A stretch of 64,000 nucleotides of DNA from Roseovarius nubinhibens ISM (GCF_000152625.1 NZ_CH724156.1:1613466-1677465); one strand, 5' to 3'; counted from the stretch's first letter, positions 18,618-28,293 are shown. Numbers and translations are program-made. Notes: generated by a model not told the origin, from the sequence alone.

Positions 18618-18618
18618 G

Positions 18619-20334
18619 ATGAGTGATGCAAGTGATGCCACCACCGCCAAGCGCGGCCCCACACCCGACGACGGGCTGAAGGTGGCCAAGAGCGGCCCGG
18701 TGCTGGCCGCCGACGGCACGCCGCTAAAGCGCAGCCTGGCCCGCGCCCTGCGGATGCAGAAGATGCGCGCGCTGATGCTCATCGCGCCGCTGCTGGTCTT
18801 TGTGCTGCTGTCCTTCATCGTGCCGATCGTCTCGATGCTGTTCCGCTCGGTCGAGAACGAGATCGTCGAAAACACGCTGCCCTATACCACCGAACAGCTC
18901 GCGCAATGGGATGGCACCACCGACCAATTGCCCGGCGAACCGGTTTATCAGGCGCTCTATTTCGATATGTTTCTCGCCGCCGAGCTCAAGCGGCACACCC
19001 GCCTCGGCACACGGCTGAACTATGAAAGCACCGGCATGTCCTCGCTCTTCCGGCAATCGGGGCGCAAGCTCGACGATCCGGGCAAGGACTACCGCAAGGC
19101 TTTCCAGGGCGTCGATGACGGCTGGACCGATTCCGCCACATGGCTGAGCCTGATGACCGGCGATCCCTCTGCCGACCGCGACACCGCTCTGGTCAAGGCG
19201 CAAAAGGCCCGTCTCGCCCGGCTCGACGACACCCGCCTTCCCGGTCTGCCGGAGTTCGCGCCAAGCACCGAGATTTCCGAACTGCTGCCGCTCACCGCGC
19301 GCACCTATACCGCCTTTGCGGTGATGACCGAACTGGTCGACGAAAAGGACATGGCCAAGGCCAAGCCGATTGAATCGGTCTATGTGGCGCTCGCCGCCGA
19401 TCTCGCCGCGGCGGATGTCACCGGCTATTCCGGCCCCGAGGCCGACCGGCTCAAGGCGCTGGCCGCGAGCGGCGCGGCAACCGCCCCCGACTTTGCCGCG
19501 ATCTTCGCCGATATCGACAAGGACTGGGCCAATGTCGCCACATGGCGCACGATCCAGACCCATGCCGCGCCCTACACCAGCGGCTATTTCCTGAACGCGG
19601 TGGACATGCGCAAAACGCCTGAGGGCGCGCAGGCCCAGCCCGAGGACAAACGTATCCTGGTCAAGCTCTTCATCCGCACGCTGATCATGTCGCTGATCAT
19701 CACCGGGTCCTGCATCCTGCTCGGCTATCCGGTGGCCTGGATCCTCGCCAACCTGCCGATGCGCTCGGCCAACCTGCTAATGATCCTCGTGCTCTTGCCC
19801 TTCTGGACCTCGCTTCTGGTGCGGACCTCGGCCTGGAAGGTGATGCTGCAACAACAGGGCGTCATCAACGAGGTGCTCGTCTGGCTTGGCATGGTAAACG
19901 ACGCCGACCGGCTGGTGCTGATCAACAACCAGACCGGCACGATCATCGCCATGACGCATATCCTGCTGCCCTTCATGATCCTGCCGATGTATTCGGTGAT
20001 GCAGACCATCCAGCCGAGCTATCTGCGCGCCGCCAAGAGCCTTGGCGCGACCAACTGGACGGCCTTCTGGCGGGTCTATTTCCCGCAGACCGTGCCGGGC
20101 ATCGGCGCTGGCTCGATCCTCGTCTTCATCCTGTCCATCGGCTATTACATCACGCCCGAGATCGTCGGCGGCACCAAGGGTGTCTTCATCTCGAACCGGA
20201 TCGCCTACCACATCTCGAGCTCGCTCAACTGGGGCTTGGCGGCGGCGCTGGGGACGATCCTGCTGATCGTGGTGCTGCTGCTCTACTGGGCCTATGACAA
20301 GATTGTCGGCATCGACAACGTGAAGCTGGGGTAA
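18619..20334 (+). CDS. ABC transporter permease (PotB-like) with a large insertion after the first helix
   Basis: 571 aa, almost twice the usual 290. The first transmembrane helix (about 51-73, LMLIAPLLVFVLLSFIVPIV) is followed by about 265 residues of soluble, Ala/Asp-rich, helical-looking sequence (about 78-342). The normal permease core follows: TLIMSLIITGSCILLGYPVAWIL, LPFWTSLLVRTSAWKVML and the EAA loop RAAKSLGATNWTAFWRVYFPQ. By topology the insert faces the periplasm. It may contact the binding protein or form an extracytoplasmic scaffold. Codon use and frame are continuous, so it is not a sequencing fusion. Confidence 0.87.
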   Translation: MSDASDATTAKRGPTPDDGLKVAKSGPVLAADGTPLKRSLARALRMQKMRALMLIAPLLVFVLLSFIVPIVSMLFRSVENEIVENTLPYTTEQLAQWDGTTDQLPGEPVYQALYFDMFLAAELKRHTRLGTRLNYESTGMSSLFRQSGRKLDDPGKDYRKAFQGVDDGWTDSATWLSLMTGDPSADRDTALVKAQKARLARLDDTRLPGLPEFAPSTEISELLPLTARTYTAFAVMTELVDEKDMAKAKPIESVYVALAADLAAADVTGYSGPEADRLKALAASGAATAPDFAAIFADIDKDWANVATWRTIQTHAAPYTSGYFLNAVDMRKTPEGAQAQPEDKRILVKLFIRTLIMSLIITGSCILLGYPVAWILANLPMRSANLLMILVLLPFWTSLLVRTSAWKVMLQQQGVINEVLVWLGMVNDADRLVLINNQTGTIIAMTHILLPFMILPMYSVMQTIQPSYLRAAKSLGATNWTAFWRVYFPQTVPGIGAGSILVFILSIGYYITPEIVGGTKGVFISNRIAYHISSSLNWGLAAALGTILLIVVLLLYWAYDKIVGIDNVKLG

Positions 20335-20339
20335 GCGAT

Positions 20340-21545
20340 ATGAAACTGACAACCATTTCCCGCAAACCCCTCAGCTTCGTCGCCGCCACAACGGCGGCGG
20401 TGGGCGGGCTTCTCGGCCTCTTTGTCGGCACCGCCAATGGCTCTGGCGCCATCGGCATCCTCGCGGGTGGCGCGCTGCTCGCGGTGCTGGCGCTGATCCT
20501 GCCGCGCTTTGACAATGAGGCGCTGGCCCGCTGGCTGACCGTCGGTCTCTTCATCCTGCTCGGCTCGCTCTTTGGCGGGCTGCCCTTGATGCTCCTCGGC
20601 ATCTTTGTCGGCTGGTTCTTCGGCTGGTTCATCTTCTGGCTCTATGAAGGCCGCTACCGGGCCAAACTGCCGCCCTATGCCACCGCCAAACAGGTGCTCT
20701 GGCATTATACTTTCCGGGTGATCTGTGGCGCGATCTTCATCTTCCTGATCACGCCGATCATCGTGGTCATGCCGCTGAGCTTCAACGCCGAGGATTTCTT
20801 TACCTTCACCCCGGAAATGCTCCGCCTCGATCCCGATGGCTACAGCCTCAAACATTACCGCGACTTCTTCACCAACAATGAATGGCAGCGCAGCTTCAAG
20901 AACTCGCTGATCATCGCGCCTATCGCCACGATCATCTCGGTGAGCCTCGGCACCCTCGCCGCCATCGGCCTGAGCCAGAGCCATGTGCCCGGCCGTCGCG
21001 CCATCATGGCGATCCTGATCTCGCCGATGATCGTGCCGCTGATCATCTCGGCCACCGGCATGTTCTTCTTCTACTCCGACATCGGCAACTTCCTCGAAGG
21101 CACCGTCGGGCTCGGCAAGAACTTCGTGGGTTATGTCAAAGTGATCCTCGCCCATGCCGTTCTCGGCATCCCCTTCGTGATCATCACCGTGACCGCGACG
21201 CTGGTGGGCTTCGACCGCTCGCTGACCCGGGCGGCGGCCAATATGGGCGCGAACCCGGTGACCACCTTCTTTCGGGTGCAGATGCCGCTCATCCTGCCCG
21301 GCGTGATCTCGGGCGGTCTCTTTGCCTTCATCACCTCCTTTGACGAGGTGGTCGTGGTGCTCTTCGTCGGCTCGGCGAGCCAGAAGACCCTGCCGTGGCA
21401 AATGTTCACCGGTCTGCGCGAACAGATCAGCCCGACGATCCTTGCCGTGGCGACGATCCTCGTGGTGATTTCCATCGCGCTCCTGACCACCGTCGAACTG
21501 CTCCGCCGCCGCTCGGAACGGCTGCGCGGCATGTCGCCAGGCTGA
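20340..21545 (+). CDS. ABC transporter permease (PotC-like) with N-terminal membrane extension
   Basis: 401 aa against about 270 for PotC. The first ~115 residues add roughly three to four hydrophobic helices (AVGGLLGLFVGTANGSGAIG, GALLAVLALILPRF, LTVGLFILLGSLFGGLPLML, GIFVGWFFGWFIFWLY). The standard PotC core then starts at YTFRVICGAIFIFLITPIIV. The EAA loop is RAAANMGANPVTTFFRVQMPLILPG, and FITSFDEVVVVLFVGSA is the PotC hallmark. It begins 5 nt after the enlarged PotB-like gene. The two odd permeases are probably matched partners. Confidence 0.87.
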   Translation: MKLTTISRKPLSFVAATTAAVGGLLGLFVGTANGSGAIGILAGGALLAVLALILPRFDNEALARWLTVGLFILLGSLFGGLPLMLLGIFVGWFFGWFIFWLYEGRYRAKLPPYATAKQVLWHYTFRVICGAIFIFLITPIIVVMPLSFNAEDFFTFTPEMLRLDPDGYSLKHYRDFFTNNEWQRSFKNSLIIAPIATIISVSLGTLAAIGLSQSHVPGRRAIMAILISPMIVPLIISATGMFFFYSDIGNFLEGTVGLGKNFVGYVKVILAHAVLGIPFVIITVTATLVGFDRSLTRAAANMGANPVTTFFRVQMPLILPGVISGGLFAFITSFDEVVVVLFVGSASQKTLPWQMFTGLREQISPTILAVATILVVISIALLTTVELLRRRSERLRGMSPG

Positions 21546-21547
21546 CA

Positions 21548-21583
21548 GTCGTCTTACCGTCGTAATACCGACGCGTTGCCGAC
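21548..21583. repeat. Copy 2 of a TACCGACG-rich intergenic element
   Basis: Reads GTCGTCTTACCGTCG, then TAATACCGACGCGTTGCCGA. It is related to the element at 14406-14446, with the same units in a different order. It lies directly before a terminator hairpin. Confidence 0.5.
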
Positions 21584-21592
21584 ATGCAAAAA

Positions 21593-21612
21593 GGGCGGCC
21601 TCCGGGCCGCCC
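21593..21612. terminator. Bidirectional terminator hairpin between convergent potC-like and phoD genes
   Basis: An 8-bp stem GGGCGGCC / GGCCGCCC with a 4-nt loop, preceded by AAAAA on the plus strand (a U-run for minus-strand transcripts) and followed by CTTCG. Placed between two convergent stops, it can serve both operons. Confidence 0.65.
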
Positions 21613-21634
21613 CTTCGCTGTCCGGGGGAGTTGA

Positions 21635-23185
21635 TCAAAACGCGGCGACCTCGGGATCGAGCGTGATTTTCCAAAGCTCCTTGTCCGCCCGGTCCATCAA
21701 CCGCACGGTCATTTGCTGCGTCTGGGCGTCGAGATCGACCAGCCCAAAGAACTGCAACCCGGCCGACGGCGGCAGGTTCTGCCCCTGCTCCTCGCTCGGC
21801 GCGCTGATGAATTTCACCTCCGGCCCAAAGGTCATATCGAGCGGGTTCGGCCCGAATGTCCCCGCATGAAGCGGCCCCGACACGAACTCCCAGAACGGCG
21901 CAAACTCCTGAAATTGCGCACGATCCGGGCTATAGTGATGCGCCGCGGTGTAATGCACATCGGCGGTGAGCCAGACGGTGTTCTTCACATCGGCATTCTT
22001 GATGAAGCGCAGCAGATCCGCGATCTCGAGTTCCCGCCCCTTGGCCGCACCATCATCGCCATTGCCCACGGCCTCTTGGCCGCCACCGACCACCAGACCG
22101 ATCGGCATGTCCGAGGCAATGACCTTCCAGGTGGCGTTCGACCGGGTCAGCTCGCGCTTGAGCCAAGCCACCTGATCCACCCCGAGAATGCGCGTCTCAT
22201 CCGACATCTCGGTCTGCAGATTGTCACTGTTCGGCCCCCGATAGCTCCGCATATCGAGGAAGAAAATATCTAGCATCGGACCGTAAGAAACCTTGCGATA
22301 CACGCGGTTAGGCTCTTCTGGCGTGATGCGCAGCGGGGTCATTTCGTGGAAGGCGCGGGTGGCCCGGGCCTGCAGGTTGAAGACCGATTTCTCGCTATAG
22401 CGATCGTCCTCCATCAGGCTGCGCGACGACGACCAGTTGTTGACCACCTCGTGATCGTCCCACTGGTAATAGGTCGGCACCACGGCGTTCATCGCGCGCA
22501 CATGCTCGTCCATCATGTTGTATTTCCACTGGCCGCGGAACTCGTCGAGGCTCTCGGCCACCTTGCGCTTGTCATCGGTCAGAACGGCGTTCTTCCAGAT
22601 CACCTGACCGTCCTTCTCGACCTCGTCCTGCATCGGCCCGTCGGCATAGATCGTGTCGCCGGAATGGATAAAGAAATCAGGGCGATGGCTCGCCATGGTC
22701 GCATAGGTGGCCATGCCCTGATCGTCGATGCCCCAGCCCTGACCGGCGGTGTCACCGGACCAGGCAAAGCGGATGTTGCGCCGCGCGGTGGGGGCGGTGC
22801 GGAACTGACCGACCAGAGGCTCGCTCACCGCGTTGATGTCCGACAGGTCATGGGCGGTGAAGCGGTAGAAGATATCCTGATCCGCTGGCAGTCCGTCCAC
22901 CAGACGCTTGATCGTCAGGTCGCTCGACGGCAGCGCATCGAGCGAGGTCAGACGCCGCGCATTGGCAAAGCTCTCGGTGGTGGAGACCTCCATCATCACC
23001 CGCGCCGGCCGGTCGGTGCGCGTCCAGATCATGCCCGAGCTGGCATCGACATCGCCGGACTGAACACCATGGGTAAAGACGGGGCGCGCATTGGCACGAC
23101 TGATCGACGGTGCGGCCAGCATGGCGGTAAAGGCGGTGCCAGAGGCCAGTACGGCACGGCGGGTGGGGCGGATGAGCTTGGTCAT
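21635..23185 (-). CDS. phoD: PhoD-family alkaline phosphatase / phosphodiesterase, Tat-exported
   Basis: About 516 aa. The N terminus RPTRRAVLASGTAFTAMLAA is a twin-arginine signal peptide, which fits export of a folded metal-loaded enzyme. The mature part begins PVFTHGVQSGDVDASSGMIWTR, typical of PhoD. Metal-ligand motifs include WSGDTAG, FFIHSGDTIYADG, YYQWDDHEVVNNW and, near the C terminus, VWLTADVHYTAAHHY. The enzyme releases phosphate from organic phosphates in the periplasm, using Fe and Ca in known members. The ATG at 23185 was chosen for the signal peptide; the frame is open 30 codons upstream. No clear Pho box was recognised. Confidence 0.9.
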   Translation of the reverse strand: MTKLIRPTRRAVLASGTAFTAMLAAPSISRANARPVFTHGVQSGDVDASSGMIWTRTDRPARVMMEVSTTESFANARRLTSLDALPSSDLTIKRLVDGLPADQDIFYRFTAHDLSDINAVSEPLVGQFRTAPTARRNIRFAWSGDTAGQGWGIDDQGMATYATMASHRPDFFIHSGDTIYADGPMQDEVEKDGQVIWKNAVLTDDKRKVAESLDEFRGQWKYNMMDEHVRAMNAVVPTYYQWDDHEVVNNWSSSRSLMEDDRYSEKSVFNLQARATRAFHEMTPLRITPEEPNRVYRKVSYGPMLDIFFLDMRSYRGPNSDNLQTEMSDETRILGVDQVAWLKRELTRSNATWKVIASDMPIGLVVGGGQEAVGNGDDGAAKGRELEIADLLRFIKNADVKNTVWLTADVHYTAAHHYSPDRAQFQEFAPFWEFVSGPLHAGTFGPNPLDMTFGPEVKFISAPSEEQGQNLPPSAGLQFFGLVDLDAQTQQMTVRLMDRADKELWKITLDPEVAAF

Positions 23186-23321
23186 GAGGTCCTCGCGAAA
23201 ATCGGGTGAGTGGGTAGCGCGGACCATCGCGGCGCTTTGTAACCGCGGGCCGAATGGAAGTTGAAACTTTGGCAAAACTTCCGTGACAGCCGAGGCCCCA
23301 GACTTGGAGCCAGATACGCAA

Positions 23322-23347
23322 AAGGCCCGGTGTCTCCACCGGGCCTT
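23322..23347 (-). terminator. Intrinsic terminator after ilvE
   Basis: A perfect 11-bp stem AAGGCCCGGTG / CACCGGGCCTT with a 4-nt loop. On the minus strand it is followed by UUUUGCG. It lies 26 nt beyond the ilvE stop. Confidence 0.8.
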
Positions 23348-23373
23348 GCAGGTCGTTCAGACGCGATGACAGC

Positions 23374-24240
23374 TTAGCTGCGCACCAGCTTTTCGTAGGC
23401 TTCCGCGATCTCGCGGGTGAGCGCGCCAACCTCGAACGTATAGTCGCCGATCTGCCCCACGGGTGTCACCTCTGCGGCGGTCCCGGTGAGCCAGCACTGC
23501 TCGAACCCTTCCATCTCTTCGGGCATGATGTGGCGCTCATGCACCTTGATCTGGCGATCCTTGAGCATGCCGATCACGGTCTGACGGGTCAGCCCGTTGA
23601 GGAAACAATCGGGTTTCGGCGTGTGCACTTCGCCATCCTTGACGAAGAAGATATTGGCGCCGGTCGCCTCGGCCACATAGCCGCGATAATCCATGAAGAG
23701 CGCATCCGAACAGCCCTTGGCCTCGGCCGCGTGTTTCGACGTGGTGCAGATCATGTAGAGACCTGCCGCCTTGGCATGGACCGGGATCGTCTCGGGGCTC
23801 GGGCGTTTCCATTTCGAGATGTCGAGCTTGGCGCCCTTCATCTTGGCATCGCCGTAATAGGCGCCCCATTCCCAGGCCGCGATGGCGAGATGCACCGGGT
23901 TGCGCGCCGAGGCGACACCCATATCCTCGCCCGCGCCGCGCCAGGCCACCGCGCGCACATAGGCATCGGTAAAGCCGTTGGCCTCGAGAACGGCCTGTTT
24001 CGCGGCCTCAATTTCGTCCACCGAATAGGGGATTTTGAAATCGAGCTCGCCCGCCGAGAAATGCAGACGCTCGGAATGTTCGCGGCTTTTGAAGATCTTG
24101 CCATTATAGGCGCGTTCGCCCTCGAATACCGAGCTGGCATAATGCAATGCGTGGGTCAGGATATGGACATTGGCCCCACGCCAATCGGTGAGTTCACCAT
24201 CCATCCAGATTTTGCCGTCGCGGTCATCATAGCCAGCCAT
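23374..24240 (-). CDS. ilvE: Branched-chain amino acid aminotransferase
   Basis: 288 aa, fold-type IV PLP aminotransferase acting on Val, Leu and Ile. It begins AGYDDRDGKIWMDGELTDWRGANVH, followed by HALHYASSVFEGERAYNGKIF. The PLP Lys is in the GCSDALFMDYRGYVAEATGANIFFVKDG neighbourhood. LNGLTRQTVIGMLKD and TGTAAEVTPVGQIGDY near the C terminus are strongly conserved. The ATG at 24240 matches the family start. It is divergent from the MarR/response-regulator pair and has its own terminator. Confidence 0.92.
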   Translation of the reverse strand: MAGYDDRDGKIWMDGELTDWRGANVHILTHALHYASSVFEGERAYNGKIFKSREHSERLHFSAGELDFKIPYSVDEIEAAKQAVLEANGFTDAYVRAVAWRGAGEDMGVASARNPVHLAIAAWEWGAYYGDAKMKGAKLDISKWKRPSPETIPVHAKAAGLYMICTTSKHAAEAKGCSDALFMDYRGYVAEATGANIFFVKDGEVHTPKPDCFLNGLTRQTVIGMLKDRQIKVHERHIMPEEMEGFEQCWLTGTAAEVTPVGQIGDYTFEVGALTREIAEAYEKLVRS

Positions 24241-24400
24241 TGTTTCGATCCCTTCAGCCGATCTTTGCGATTGTTGCGCCAAATATGTCCGTATCGGGCA
24301 TAAAGTTGCGCGGAAACTGCGAATCGCTACCAGTTTGCTCTTGGAGTGTCAACAAAGCTGACTTAACCTGTAAAAGGTAATGACGGGGTGAGGGGCTGTG

Positions 24401-24898
24401 ATGGCAGAGGTGAAGGGCGGCGAAGCGCTGCTGTTTTTGACGGATGAGCAATTGCGTCAGGGGATCGAGGCAATGTTCTTTGCGTATCGCGGCTTCACCG
24501 CGGACCCCGACCGCATTCTCGAAACCATGGCCTATGGTCGCGCCCATCACCGCGCGATCCATTTCATCGCGCGCAGCCCGGGCACCACGGTCAACAATCT
24601 GCTGGCGATTCTCGGCGTGACCAAACAGTCGCTCAACCGGGTGCTGCGCACCTTGATCGAGGATGGTCTTGTCGAGAGCCGCGTCGGCACCCGCGACAAA
24701 CGCGAACGTCATCTTTATCTCACCGAAGAGGGCGAGACGCTCGAGCGCAAGCTCAGCGATGCCCAGCGCGCCCGGATGCGCGCCGCCTTTCGTGCCGCCG
24801 GGCCCGACGCCGTCACCGGCTTTCGTCAGGTGCTCGAGGCGATGATGGACAGCGACATGCGCCGCCGCTACCACGCGATCCGCGAGGCCGGCACATGA
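24401..24898 (+). CDS. petP: MarR-family regulator, PetP-like
   Basis: About 165 aa winged-helix regulator. The recognition region is TTVNNLLAILGVTKQSLNRVLRTLIEDGLVESRVG and the wing is RDKRERHLYLTEEG. A GTG one codon upstream is an alternative start. It overlaps the response regulator gene by 4 nt (ATGA). A MarR-type gene coupled to an OmpR-type regulator matches petP-petR of Rhodobacter, where the pair sits near the cytochrome bc1 genes and is needed for growth. Those bc1 genes are not adjacent here, so the name rests on the pair and on sequence type. Confidence 0.8.
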   Translation: MAEVKGGEALLFLTDEQLRQGIEAMFFAYRGFTADPDRILETMAYGRAHHRAIHFIARSPGTTVNNLLAILGVTKQSLNRVLRTLIEDGLVESRVGTRDKRERHLYLTEEGETLERKLSDAQRARMRAAFRAAGPDAVTGFRQVLEAMMDSDMRRRYHAIREAGT

Positions 24899-25596
24899 GC
24901 GATCCCGCCCCCCATCTTCTCATCGTCGATGACGATGAACGTATCCGCGAACTTCTGCGCAAGTTTCTCATGCGGCACGGGTTTCTGGTCTCGGCCGCCC
25001 GCGACGCCGCCCATGCCCGCCGGGTTCTGGCCGGGCTCGAATTTGATCTCATCGTCATGGATGTGATGATGCCCGGCGAAGACGGGGTGAGCCTGACCCG
25101 CGATCTGCGCGCCACGCTGGCCACGCCGATCCTGTTGCTCACCGCCAAGGGCGAGACCAGCGACCGGATTGCCGGGCTCGAGGCGGGGGCGGATGATTAT
25201 CTCGCCAAACCCTTTGAGCCGCGCGAGCTCTTGCTACGGATCAACGCCATCCTGCGCCGCATGCCCGAGCCGGAACCCGATGCGGTGCTGCCGAAGATCC
25301 TCAACCTCGGGGCGGCCCGCTATGACATCGAGCGATCCGAGCTTCTGCGCGGGGAAGAACTCATCCGACTGACCGCAACCGAAACCCAGCTCATGCGGAT
25401 TTTTACCGACAACCTGCGCCAGCCGGTGAGCCGCGCCAAGCTTGTCGAGGATTTGGGCCGCGACAAGGGCCAGGCGCAGGAGCGCGCTGTGGATGTCCAG
25501 ATCACCCGGCTGCGGCGCAAGATCGAAACCGACCCGAAACAGCCGCGATACCTACAGACCGTGCGCGGCGAGGGCTATATGCTCTCGCCGGATTGA
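24895..25596 (+). CDS. petR: OmpR-family response regulator, PetR-like
   Basis: 233 aa. The receiver domain has the acidic pair in LLIVDDDERIRELL, the phospho-acceptor Asp in LIVMDVMMPGEDG, the conserved Thr/Ser in ILLLTAKGE and Lys in YLAKPFEPRELLLRI. The C-terminal winged helix includes VDVQITRLRRKIE and YLQTVRGEGYML. No histidine kinase is encoded next to it. That agrees with PetR of Rhodobacter capsulatus, which is also an orphan coupled to PetP. A REP-like hairpin follows the gene. Confidence 0.85.
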   Translation: MSDPAPHLLIVDDDERIRELLRKFLMRHGFLVSAARDAAHARRVLAGLEFDLIVMDVMMPGEDGVSLTRDLRATLATPILLLTAKGETSDRIAGLEAGADDYLAKPFEPRELLLRINAILRRMPEPEPDAVLPKILNLGAARYDIERSELLRGEELIRLTATETQLMRIFTDNLRQPVSRAKLVEDLGRDKGQAQERAVDVQITRLRRKIETDPKQPRYLQTVRGEGYMLSPD

Positions 25597-25611
25597 GCGG
25601 GCAGGCGGGCG

Positions 25612-25657
25612 CCGGGGCTCTGCCCCGGACCCCGGGATATTTTGCGCCAGAAGAAAC
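25612..25657. repeat. REP-like intergenic element
   Basis: CCGGGGC-TCT-GCCCCGG hairpin (25612-25628), then ACCCCGGGATATTTT and GCGCCAGAAGAAAC. The combination of GC hairpin, GATATTTT and AGAAGAA recurs between genes in many Rhodobacteraceae genomes (recollection, not tested here). It lies after petR and could also act as a terminator. Confidence 0.55.
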
Positions 25658-25860
25658 AGGGGCGCGGGGCAGCGGCTGGCTCTTGATAGACTCGGGCCGA
25701 GACTGTATCTGATCTGTCATGACACGGATTTTCGACATGGATGATCGCGCGCGCCTGCCTTGGCGGTTTTTTGGTGCGACCCTGACGATTCTAGCCAGCC
25801 TATAAGGCGGGCCGAGACAGATTACGCAAGTTTTCCATCCAAAATACGGGGAGAGGACGC

Positions 25861-27267
25861 ATGTCCCCCAAAACGCTCTACGACAAAATCTGGGATGCCC
25901 ATGTGGCGCATGAAGCCGATGATGGCACCTGCCTTCTTTATATCGACCGCCATCTCGTTCACGAGGTGACGAGCCCGCAGGCCTTTGAAGGGCTGCGCAT
26001 GGCGGGCCGCAGCGTGCGCGCACCGGACAAGACCATTGCCGTGCCGGATCACAACGTGCCGACCACGCTTGACCGCGCCAATGCGGCCACCATGACCGAG
26101 GACAGCCGCATTCAGGTCGAGGCTCTCGACAAGAACGCCAAGGATTTCGGCATCCACTACTATCCGGTCAGCGACATCCGTCAGGGTATCGTGCATATCG
26201 TCGGCCCCGAGCAGGGCTGGACCCTGCCGGGCATGACCGTGGTTTGTGGTGACAGCCACACCGCGACCCATGGCGCCTTTGGTGCGCTGGCCCATGGCAT
26301 CGGCACCTCGGAGGTCGAGCATGTGCTCGCCACCCAGACGCTGATCCAGAAGAAATCCAAGAATATGAAGGTCGAGATCACCGGCAAGCTGCGCCCCGGT
26401 GTGACCGCCAAGGACATCACCCTGTCGGTGATCGGCGAAACCGGCACCGCCGGCGGCACCGGCTATGTCATCGAATATTGCGGCGAAGCGATCCGCGATT
26501 TGTCGATGGAAGGTCGCATGACCGTCTGCAACATGGCGATCGAAGGTGGTGCGCGCGCCGGTCTCATCGCGCCGGATGAAAAGACTTATGAGTATGTCAT
26601 GGGTCGCCCCCATGCGCCGAAAGGGGCTGCCTGGGAGGCGGCGCTGGCCTGGTGGAAGACGCTCTATTCCGACGATGACGCCCATTGGGACAAGGTCGTG
26701 ACCATCAAGGGCGAAGACATCGCGCCGGTCGTCACCTGGGGCACCTCGCCTGAGGATGTGCTGCCGATCACCGCCAATGTGCCGAGCGCCAGCGATTTCA
26801 CCGGCGGCAAGGTCGGTGCTGCGCAGCGGTCGCTCGATTACATGGGGCTGACCCCGGGCATGCCGCTCAGCGAGGTCGAGATCGACACCGTCTTTATCGG
26901 CTCTTGCACCAATGGCCGGATCGAGGATCTGCGCGCCGCCGCCGCCGTGCTCAAGGGACGCAAGATCAAGGAAGGTCTGCGCGCCATGGTGGTGCCGGGT
27001 TCGGGCCTCGTACGGGCACAGGCCGAGGAAGAGGGACTTGCAGATATCTTCAAGGAGGCCGGGTTTGAATGGCGGCTTGCGGGCTGTTCCATGTGTCTTG
27101 CCATGAACCCCGATCAGCTCAGCGAGGGCGAGCGCTGTGCCTCGACCTCGAACCGGAATTTCGAAGGGCGGCAGGGCTATAAGGGTCGGACCCACCTGAT
27201 GAGCCCGGCGATGGCCGCCGCCGCCGCGGTGACCGGCAAGCTGACCGATGTGCGGGAGATGATGTAA
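25861..27267 (+). CDS. leuC: 3-isopropylmalate dehydratase large subunit
   Basis: 468-aa aconitase-family protein of leucine biosynthesis that isomerises 2- and 3-isopropylmalate together with LeuD. The N terminus [15 protein letters not shown] is typical. The 4Fe-4S cysteines are in GSCTNGR and [44 protein letters not shown] is a hallmark substrate-binding region. The stop codon overlaps the leuD start by one base (TAATG). It is preceded by 264 nt without a gene, holding the REP-like element. Confidence 0.95.
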   Translation: MSPKTLYDKIWDAHVAHEADDGTCLLYIDRHLVHEVTSPQAFEGLRMAGRSVRAPDKTIAVPDHNVPTTLDRANAATMTEDSRIQVEALDKNAKDFGIHYYPVSDIRQGIVHIVGPEQGWTLPGMTVVCGDSHTATHGAFGALAHGIGTSEVEHVLATQTLIQKKSKNMKVEITGKLRPGVTAKDITLSVIGETGTAGGTGYVIEYCGEAIRDLSMEGRMTVCNMAIEGGARAGLIAPDEKTYEYVMGRPHAPKGAAWEAALAWWKTLYSDDDAHWDKVVTIKGEDIAPVVTWGTSPEDVLPITANVPSASDFTGGKVGAAQRSLDYMGLTPGMPLSEVEIDTVFIGSCTNGRIEDLRAAAAVLKGRKIKEGLRAMVVPGSGLVRAQAEEEGLADIFKEAGFEWRLAGCSMCLAMNPDQLSEGERCASTSNRNFEGRQGYKGRTHLMSPAMAAAAAVTGKLTDVREMM

Positions 27268-27872
27268 TGGAAAAGTTCGAAAAACTCACGGGCATCGCGG
27301 CGCCCATGCCGCTGGTCAATATCGACACCGATATGATCATCCCCAAGCAGTTCCTGAAGACGATCAAGCGGTCGGGTCTTGGTGTGAACCTCTTTGACGA
27401 GATGCGCTATGACCGTCAGGGCAACGAGAACCCCGACTTCGTGCTCAACCAGCCGGCCTATCGCGACGCGGAAATCCTCGTGGCGGGCGACAATTTCGGC
27501 TGTGGCTCGAGCCGCGAACACGCGCCTTGGGCGATCAAGGATTTCGGCATTCGCTGCGTCATCGCGCCGAGCTTTGCCGATATCTTCTACAACAACTGCT
27601 TTAAGAACGGCATCCTGCCCATCGCCCTGCCGCAAGAGCAGGTGGATGTGTTGATGAAGGACGCGGAGAAAGGGGCGAATGCCCGGATGACCGTGGATCT
27701 CGAGGCGCAGACCGTGACCACTTCGGATGGCGAGAGCTTTGCCTTTGAGGTCGATTCGTTCAAAAAGCATTGTCTGATGGAAGGGCTCGATGACATCGGC
27801 CTGACCTTGGAGAAGGCCAGTGCGATCGACAGCTTTGAGGCCACAATTGGGGCAGAGCGCCCCTGGGTCTGA
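27267..27872 (+). CDS. leuD: 3-isopropylmalate dehydratase small subunit
   Basis: 201 aa, the swivelling domain partner of LeuC. Landmarks are [55 protein letters not shown] and a C-terminal [15 protein letters not shown]. It is coupled to leuC by stop/start overlap. leuB is not in the next few kb, so the leucine pathway is split or continues elsewhere. Confidence 0.95.
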   Translation: MEKFEKLTGIAAPMPLVNIDTDMIIPKQFLKTIKRSGLGVNLFDEMRYDRQGNENPDFVLNQPAYRDAEILVAGDNFGCGSSREHAPWAIKDFGIRCVIAPSFADIFYNNCFKNGILPIALPQEQVDVLMKDAEKGANARMTVDLEAQTVTTSDGESFAFEVDSFKKHCLMEGLDDIGLTLEKASAIDSFEATIGAERPWV

Positions 27873-28293
27873 CCGGGCTATAAGGCAGGCCGCGACCTTG
27901 TTTGGCAGGGTCGCGGGCAGGCTTTCCCGCCTCTGAAGGGTCCTGAAGACAGCTTTAACGCGCATGTTTCGGCAGGGCCGGACAAAAAGATTAAACAGAT
28001 ATTAAGGCCGCCCGTCACGTTCGGGTGGCCTTTTTGGTGGTCGCTCAGAGGCGCTTGCCTACATCTTGTGGTTGCTCCGCGCCTTGCCACATTTGCGAGC
28101 TTTGCGTGATGTAATCCCGCACCAGTTGCGCCCTTAAATAGCCGTAAAAATTGAATTTGTTTCTACCGAGTCTTGAGGCGTCTGCGGAAAGAAGGCAAGA
28201 TTTGGACATAATTGAGGCATATCGCCGTCACAGGCGACATCAAGTTGGGACACCGGCGAGGCAATGCACCGCGCTGGGCCAGTTTGAAGGGAA
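27873..28293 (+). other. 421-nt gene-free stretch after leuD
   Basis: Holds a stem-loop CCGCGACC...GGGTCGCGG near 27890-27916 and the leuD-side terminator at 28006-28035. The remainder is probably the promoter and leader of the next membrane-protein gene, which has a GAAGGGA ribosome-binding site just before its ATG. No RNA gene or small coding sequence was recognised. Confidence 0.6.
28006..28035 (+). terminator. Intrinsic terminator of leuCD
   Basis: GGCCGCCCG pairs with CGGGTGGCC (one G-T pair) around a 7-nt loop, directly followed by TTTTT. It lies about 130 nt after leuD. Confidence 0.8.
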
